From an uncultured Veillonella sp. (lineage in GTDB: Bacteria > Bacillota > Negativicutes > Veillonellales > Veillonellaceae): a stretch of DNA of 9,521 bases. Positions 6,118 through 9,521 of this stretch are shown here, in pieces. A program made the translations under genes and the position numbers. Under the pieces are notes generated by a model that worked only from the letters and a program-made list of their open reading frames with translations, searched no databases and was not told the DNA's origin. The first letter of the stretch is position 1. Every line of letters starts with the position of its first letter. The stretch is from the NCBI GenBank assembly GCA_902477915.1, contig CABSJA010000054.1, positions 1 through 9,521 of the forward strand, read 5' to 3'.

Positions 6118-8001
6118 TTATCCCTTATATTCTGCAATGGCCTGTAAAAAACTGAGGCCATACTTTTTCAATTTGGCTTCCCCTACGCCCTTAACATTGC
6201 CAAACTCACCTAATGTTGTGGGTCGCAAATTAGCTAAGTCAATAAGTACTGTATCAGGGAAGATAAGATATGGTCGAAGACCGGCCTCTTCAGCGAGGCG
6301 TTTGCGATGTTGTCGCAAGTGTTCAAATAAACTACCTACACCGGAAGTAGATTTTCCTCGGCTCATAGTGGATGTAGACTGACGAGTGCGAGACGGTACA
6401 GACACATGTTGTCTGATTTCCTCTACCTCTTTATGCCCAGCAAGGACTTCCTCAGCACCAGCCGTTAAAGATAGTACAGGATACTTACCTGTAGAGCTAC
6501 GCAAGTAGCCAGAAGCCACAAATTGTTGGATAAGGCCCTTAATCGATTTCTCGTCTACATTGCTCAGTAGACCAAAGACAGGCAATGCATCGTGTCCTGC
6601 GCGCATGATGCGATCCGTTCGTTCACCGCGCACGATAGATGTAATCATAGAGGCCCCGTAGCGCTCATCGGTGCCCATAATAGCACGGAAGATGGCCTTC
6701 GCCTCTTTCGTTACATTTACCTTATCAGCGGAACCTTTACAGGAGCTACAATTGTCACATGTGGTCCAGACCGTGCTTTCACCAAAATAGTTAAGCATAT
6801 ATTTACGCAAACAATTACTGCAGAAACAGTAATCAATCATAGACTGCAACTTGCGTAGTTCCACCTCTTGCCGCTCAGGCGTTTCTATGGACTGTTCAAT
6901 CAAATACTTGTGAACCTGTACATCCTGCCCGCTGTAGAGCAAAATACATTCTGCAGGTGCTCCATCGCGACCTGCGCGGCCCGCCTCTTGATAGTAGGAC
7001 TCCATGTTACGTGGCATCTGGTAATGCAACACATAGCGCACATTACTTTTATCAATGCCCATCCCAAAGGCATTGGTAGCCACCATAACCTGTAGTTTAT
7101 CATCCGCATAGGCGTTTTGCATCTCACGGCGCACCTCATCGCTGAGCCCTCCGTGATAATGACCTACCTTAATGCCTGCACGGGTTAGATTTTCATACAC
7201 CCGATCTACATCCTTGCGCGTCGCACAGTAGATAATACCATTTTCATTGGCATGTTGACGCACATAATGGATTACATAATCCATGCGTTTAGGTGTACGG
7301 ATGACAGAGAAGGATAAATTAGGCCGGTCAAAGCCCGTTACGTATACATTCGCATTATCGAGACCTAATAGTTTCTTAATATCATTTTCTACATATTTTG
7401 TCGCCGTCGCTGTGAAAGCACCTACAATAGGTCTCTTCGGCAAAGAGTTGAGCCACTCACCAATGAGCCGATAGGATGGTCTAAAGTCATGGCCCCACTC
7501 AGAAATACAGTGAGCCTCATCAACGATAACTTGAGCTATAGGCAACGCTCGCAGAACATTACAGAAAAAATTAGAACCTAGTCGCTCTGGTGCAATATAT
7601 AAGAGCTTAATCTTGCCACTGCGTACCTCGTACATTGTCTTATTAAACTCCGCTTGGGTAAGGGTACTATTAATGAGTGCCGCTGGAATGTTCTGCACTA
7701 ATAGACCATCTACTTGGTCTTTCATAAGGGAAATGAGTGGCGAAAACACGATAGTAAGGCCCGGCTTGCAAAGAGCAGGAATCTGGAAACAAATAGACTT
7801 GCCGGCCCCTGTTGGCATGATACCAATTACATCTTCATTGCGTAATAAGGAAGCAATAGGAGCCTCCTGAGCCGGTCTAAAGGAGGTATACCCAAAGTAG
7901 GTTTCCAACATCCGTAATGCCTGTTGTTTCATCATAGCTTGTTGCTTCATCTCGACCGACTGTGATGCAATAGCTTGTTTTGAAGCTGGCTGTTGTTCCA
8001 T
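6118..8001 (-). CDS. recQ: ATP-dependent DNA helicase RecQ
   Basis: A 627-residue 3'-5' superfamily 2 helicase that acts in recombinational repair and replication-fork processing. Visible parts in order: FGYTSFRPAQ (36-45, the motif 0 region), Walker A PTGAGKS (63-69), DEAH box with the RecQ loop (161-174, DEAHCISEWGHDFR), TATAT (197-201), motif VI QEAGRAGRDG (338-347), the zinc-binding cysteines Cys397, Cys415, Cys418 and Cys421, a winged-helix RQC region (about 430-530), a Ser/Thr-rich linker (533-555), and an HRDC domain (about 557-627). This is the complete long bacterial form. The first 35 residues are Gln/Met-rich and contain a near-tandem MKQQAM/MKQQAL repeat (18-29). AAAGGAGG (8014-8007) precedes the ATG at five bases, so the start is well supported. 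thyA follows after 114 bases with no clear terminator. Confidence 0.97.
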   Translation of the reverse strand: MEQQPASKQAIASQSVEMKQQAMMKQQALRMLETYFGYTSFRPAQEAPIASLLRNEDVIGIMPTGAGKSICFQIPALCKPGLTIVFSPLISLMKDQVDGLLVQNIPAALINSTLTQAEFNKTMYEVRSGKIKLLYIAPERLGSNFFCNVLRALPIAQVIVDEAHCISEWGHDFRPSYRLIGEWLNSLPKRPIVGAFTATATKYVENDIKKLLGLDNANVYVTGFDRPNLSFSVIRTPKRMDYVIHYVRQHANENGIIYCATRKDVDRVYENLTRAGIKVGHYHGGLSDEVRREMQNAYADDKLQVMVATNAFGMGIDKSNVRYVLHYQMPRNMESYYQEAGRAGRDGAPAECILLYSGQDVQVHKYLIEQSIETPERQEVELRKLQSMIDYCFCSNCLRKYMLNYFGESTVWTTCDNCSSCKGSADKVNVTKEAKAIFRAIMGTDERYGASMITSIVRGERTDRIMRAGHDALPVFGLLSNVDEKSIKGLIQQFVASGYLRSSTGKYPVLSLTAGAEEVLAGHKEVEEIRQHVSVPSRTRQSTSTMSRGKSTSGVGSLFEHLRQHRKRLAEEAGLRPYLIFPDTVLIDLANLRPTTLGEFGNVKGVGEAKLKKYGLSFLQAIAEYKG

Positions 8002-8061
8002 AGGTACCTCCTTTCACGTTCCAGAAATATACATACAAGACCATAATTACGACTATCAATG

Positions 8062-8094
8062 ACGAAATTTCGTATACAAAACACGAAATATCGT
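8062..8094. promoter_or_regulatory. Pair of 12-bp palindromes, candidate operators of recQ
   Basis: A perfect palindrome ACGAAATTTCGT (8062-8073) and a copy differing at one base, ACGAAATATCGT (8083-8094), have centres exactly 21 bp apart, two turns of DNA. This is the layout expected for cooperative binding of two dimers. They lie between the candidate recQ extended -10 (8109-8117) and the recQ ribosome binding site, so a bound protein would probably repress recQ. The regulator is unknown. The sequence does not match the Gram-positive LexA box (GAAC-N4-GTTC) despite the repair gene beside it. Confidence 0.55.
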
Positions 8095-8108
8095 TTTTCC
8101 ATTCTTAT

Positions 8109-8117
8109 ATTTTAACA
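8109..8117 (-). promoter_or_regulatory. Candidate extended -10 promoter of recQ
   Basis: TGTTAAAAT on the minus strand (8117-8109) fits the extended -10 pattern TGn followed by a 5-of-6 match to TATAAT. No good -35 hexamer is present at normal spacing, which extended -10 promoters tolerate. A start near 8102 would give a leader of about 100 bases containing both palindromes. A competing -10, TATAAG (8109-8104), overlaps it. Confidence 0.35.
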
Positions 8118-8224
8118 TATTTCATATGCCATTGGGCTTATTAGTATAAACGATTTATTAGTCAACGTCTAATGCATATGTAGAAAACCAATCTTCAAAA
8201 TTTGTATAGAAACTACGTAATATC

Positions 8225-8233
8225 ACGAAATTT
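8225..8233 (+). promoter_or_regulatory. Third ACGAAATTT half-site, upstream of putP
   Basis: ACGAAATTT repeats the left part of the palindromes found in front of recQ, but the right arm is degenerate (TTAC). It lies about 24 bases upstream of the putP extended -10. It could be a weaker site for the same regulator or an AT-rich coincidence. Confidence 0.2.
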
Positions 8234-8256
8234 TTACACTCTAAAGCGCTAATATA

Positions 8257-8265
8257 TGGTACAAT
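8257..8265 (+). promoter_or_regulatory. Candidate extended -10 promoter of putP
   Basis: TGGTACAAT (8257-8265) combines the TGn extension with a 5-of-6 -10 box. TTTACA at 8233-8238 resembles a -35 but lies 21 bases away, longer than normal. A start near 8272 would give a leader of about 50 bases. A TATAAT at 8276-8281 is an alternative, but it has no -35 or TG extension. Confidence 0.45.
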
Positions 8266-8304
8266 AGGAATTATTTATAATACTATAGAATAGAACTACA
8301 ACCT

Positions 8305-8312
8305 AAGGAGGT
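8305..8312 (+). promoter_or_regulatory. Ribosome binding site of putP with unusually long spacing
   Basis: AAGGAGGT is a near-ideal Shine-Dalgarno, but 12 bases separate its AGGAGG core from the ATG at 8324, against the usual 5-9. No in-frame ATG, GTG or TTG lies closer, so the ATG is kept as the start. Confidence 0.6.
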
Positions 8313-8323
8313 CTTATATAGGC

Positions 8324-9521
8324 ATGACACAAGACAACTTAATGATTATGATCGCCTTTGCCTTATACCTAGGACTCATGATGTATATCGGGGTCTACTA
8401 TTACAGGAAATCTAACAGCATTGGTGATTACATCCTCGGTGGCCGACAACTAGGACCATGGATTACAGCACTTAGTGCGGAAGCATCAGATATGAGTGGT
8501 TGGATGCTCATGGGTGTACCGGGTCTTGCGTATACTACGGGAATTTCTGGTGTATGGATTGCCGTAGGCCTCACATTGGGTACATGGGCGAACTGGAAAT
8601 TCGTTTCTAGACGCTTGCGTAACCATACAGAGGTAGCTAGCGACAGTTTAACCTTACCGGATTACTTGAAGAATCGTTTCCACGATCAATCCCATTCGGT
8701 AGCTGTCATTTCCGCCTTATTTATCTTGATTTTCTTCTTGATATATACATCATCAGGGTTCGTAGCAGGTGGCAAACTGTTCAACACCATCTTTGGTCTT
8801 GATTACACCGTATCTCTATTTATTACAGCGGGTATCGTCGTATTCTACACATTCCTCGGCGGCTTCCTCGCCGTATCTTGGACAGATTGTATCCAAGGGG
8901 CATTGATGTTCTTCGCTATCTTAGCGGTACCAATTACAGCTGCCATGTTTATGGGTGGTCCTATTGAAACATTCCAACTCATTCAATACGAGTTTCCTCA
9001 AGGACTTAGCCTATTCGGTGATCCATCTGATTGGTTCACTTGGATTATTGGCTTGATTTCTTCTCTTGGTTGGGGGCTTGGCTACTTCGGTCAACCTCAT
9101 ATCCTCGTAAGATTCATGGCTATCTCTGATGCTAAAGAGCTTAAGAAATCTACAAACATCGCCATGGTTTGGGTTATCTTATCCCTTATGGCGGCCATTG
9201 CAGTTGGCCTCATCGGTCACGTATATATGCTGCCAGATAAATTGGTAGGCACTGATGCAGAAACTGTATTCCTCATCATGACAGAGCGTCTCTTTACACC
9301 ATTTGTAGCAGGTCTCATCTGGTCTGCAGTACTCGCAGCTATCATGAGTACCGCATCTGCACAGTTATTAGTAACAGCCTCTGCCATTTCTAATGACTTC
9401 TATGCGAATATCATTCATCCTAAAGCGAGTGATAAGGAGCTAGTACTCGTAAGTCGTATCGTAGTACTACTAGTTGCATTAATAGCCATCTATATGGCAA
9501 TGGATCCAGATAGCTACATCT
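8324..9521 (+). CDS. putP: Sodium/proline symporter, 5' part (3' end beyond right edge)
   Basis: The open frame runs 399 codons off the right edge, roughly four fifths of the about 500-residue SLC5/SSS-family PutP. It imports L-proline across the cytoplasmic membrane, driven by Na+. The sequence is a chain of hydrophobic helices with family signatures close to Escherichia coli PutP: DYILGGRQLGPWITALSAEASDMSGW (35-60, with Arg41, Asp56 and Ser58 matching the Arg40, Asp55 and Ser57 used in Na+/proline coupling), LTLPDYLKNRF (109-119), GGFLAVSWTDCIQG (179-192), GWGLGYFGQPHIL (249-261) and the second sodium-site helix AAIMSTASAQLLV (338-350, Ser342/Thr343). No signal peptide is expected. It is divergent from recQ with its own candidate promoter. 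Other SSS members such as OpuE are close relatives, so proline is likely but osmolyte uptake rather than nutrition cannot be excluded. Confidence 0.93.
   Translation, partial: MTQDNLMIMIAFALYLGLMMYIGVYYYRKSNSIGDYILGGRQLGPWITALSAEASDMSGWMLMGVPGLAYTTGISGVWIAVGLTLGTWANWKFVSRRLRNHTEVASDSLTLPDYLKNRFHDQSHSVAVISALFILIFFLIYTSSGFVAGGKLFNTIFGLDYTVSLFITAGIVVFYTFLGGFLAVSWTDCIQGALMFFAILAVPITAAMFMGGPIETFQLIQYEFPQGLSLFGDPSDWFTWIIGLISSLGWGLGYFGQPHILVRFMAISDAKELKKSTNIAMVWVILSLMAAIAVGLIGHVYMLPDKLVGTDAETVFLIMTERLFTPFVAGLIWSAVLAAIMSTASAQLLVTASAISNDFYANIIHPKASDKELVLVSRIVVLLVALIAIYMAMDPDSYI

Larger units (their letters stand above)
8002..8323. other. Divergent intergenic region between recQ and putP
   Basis: A 322-bp AT-rich stretch with no open frame worth calling. 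It holds the recQ ribosome binding site and candidate promoter (minus), the two 12-bp palindromes, the putP candidate promoter and ribosome binding site (plus), and an 8-bp direct repeat TTATTAGT at 8138-8145 and 8155-8162, 17 bp apart. No RNA gene, terminator hairpin or mobile-element end is visible. Confidence 0.8.

Noticed and set aside
6900..7139. 79-residue minus-strand open frame, and many plus-strand frames opposite the genes
   Set aside because: They lie inside well-supported genes in other frames, have no ribosome binding sites and show no protein-like features.
8138..8162. TTATTAGT direct repeat, 17 bp apart, as a regulator site
   Set aside because: Eight AT-rich bases repeated once are easily expected by chance in this region, and the flanks diverge.
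1..9521. CRISPR array, insertion sequence, tRNA/rRNA gene, toxin-antitoxin or phage defence system
   Set aside because: No regularly spaced repeats, transposase-like frame, terminal inverted repeats, cloverleaf sequences or defence-type domains were seen. The window is mostly housekeeping genes.

Overview
The window looks like ordinary chromosome from a low-GC (about 40 %) anaerobic Firmicute. My best guess is a Veillonella-like member of the Negativicutes. This rests on the character of the proteins and the dense gene packing; no rRNA or other decisive marker is present.

Six genes lie on the minus strand and one on the plus strand. From right to left, a divergent intergenic region (8002-8323) separates putP (plus, cut by the right edge; Na+/proline symporter) from the minus-strand block recQ (8001-6118), thyA (6003-5212), folA (5080-4586) and tex (4589-2319). 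folA and tex overlap by 4 bases. No convincing terminator separates the four genes, so they may be one transcription unit. It ends at a strong hairpin (2217-2255). Next come a stand-alone NAD-type aldehyde dehydrogenase gene (2071-587) with its own promoter-like and operator-like sequences, a second strong hairpin (526-551), and the 5' part of an unrecognised acidic protein gene (415-1, running off the left edge).

ThyA converts dUMP to dTMP and releases dihydrofolate. FolA reduces that back to tetrahydrofolate, so the pair forms the thymidylate cycle. RecQ (DNA repair helicase) upstream and Tex (RNA-binding, transcription-associated) downstream make this a nucleotide/nucleic-acid maintenance cluster. 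The aldehyde dehydrogenase and proline transporter are separate metabolic units.

I found no mobile element, CRISPR array, RNA gene or evidence of a new multi-gene system. The parts most worth a second look are regulatory: a pair of 12-bp palindromes spaced exactly 21 bp apart in front of recQ, a perfect 10-bp inverted repeat just after the predicted aldehyde dehydrogenase start site, two promoters whose -35 regions overlap the upstream terminators, the Asn/Arg-rich Tex tail, and the unidentified partial protein at the left edge. Promoters, operators and the operon structure are inferred by eye and carry modest confidence.
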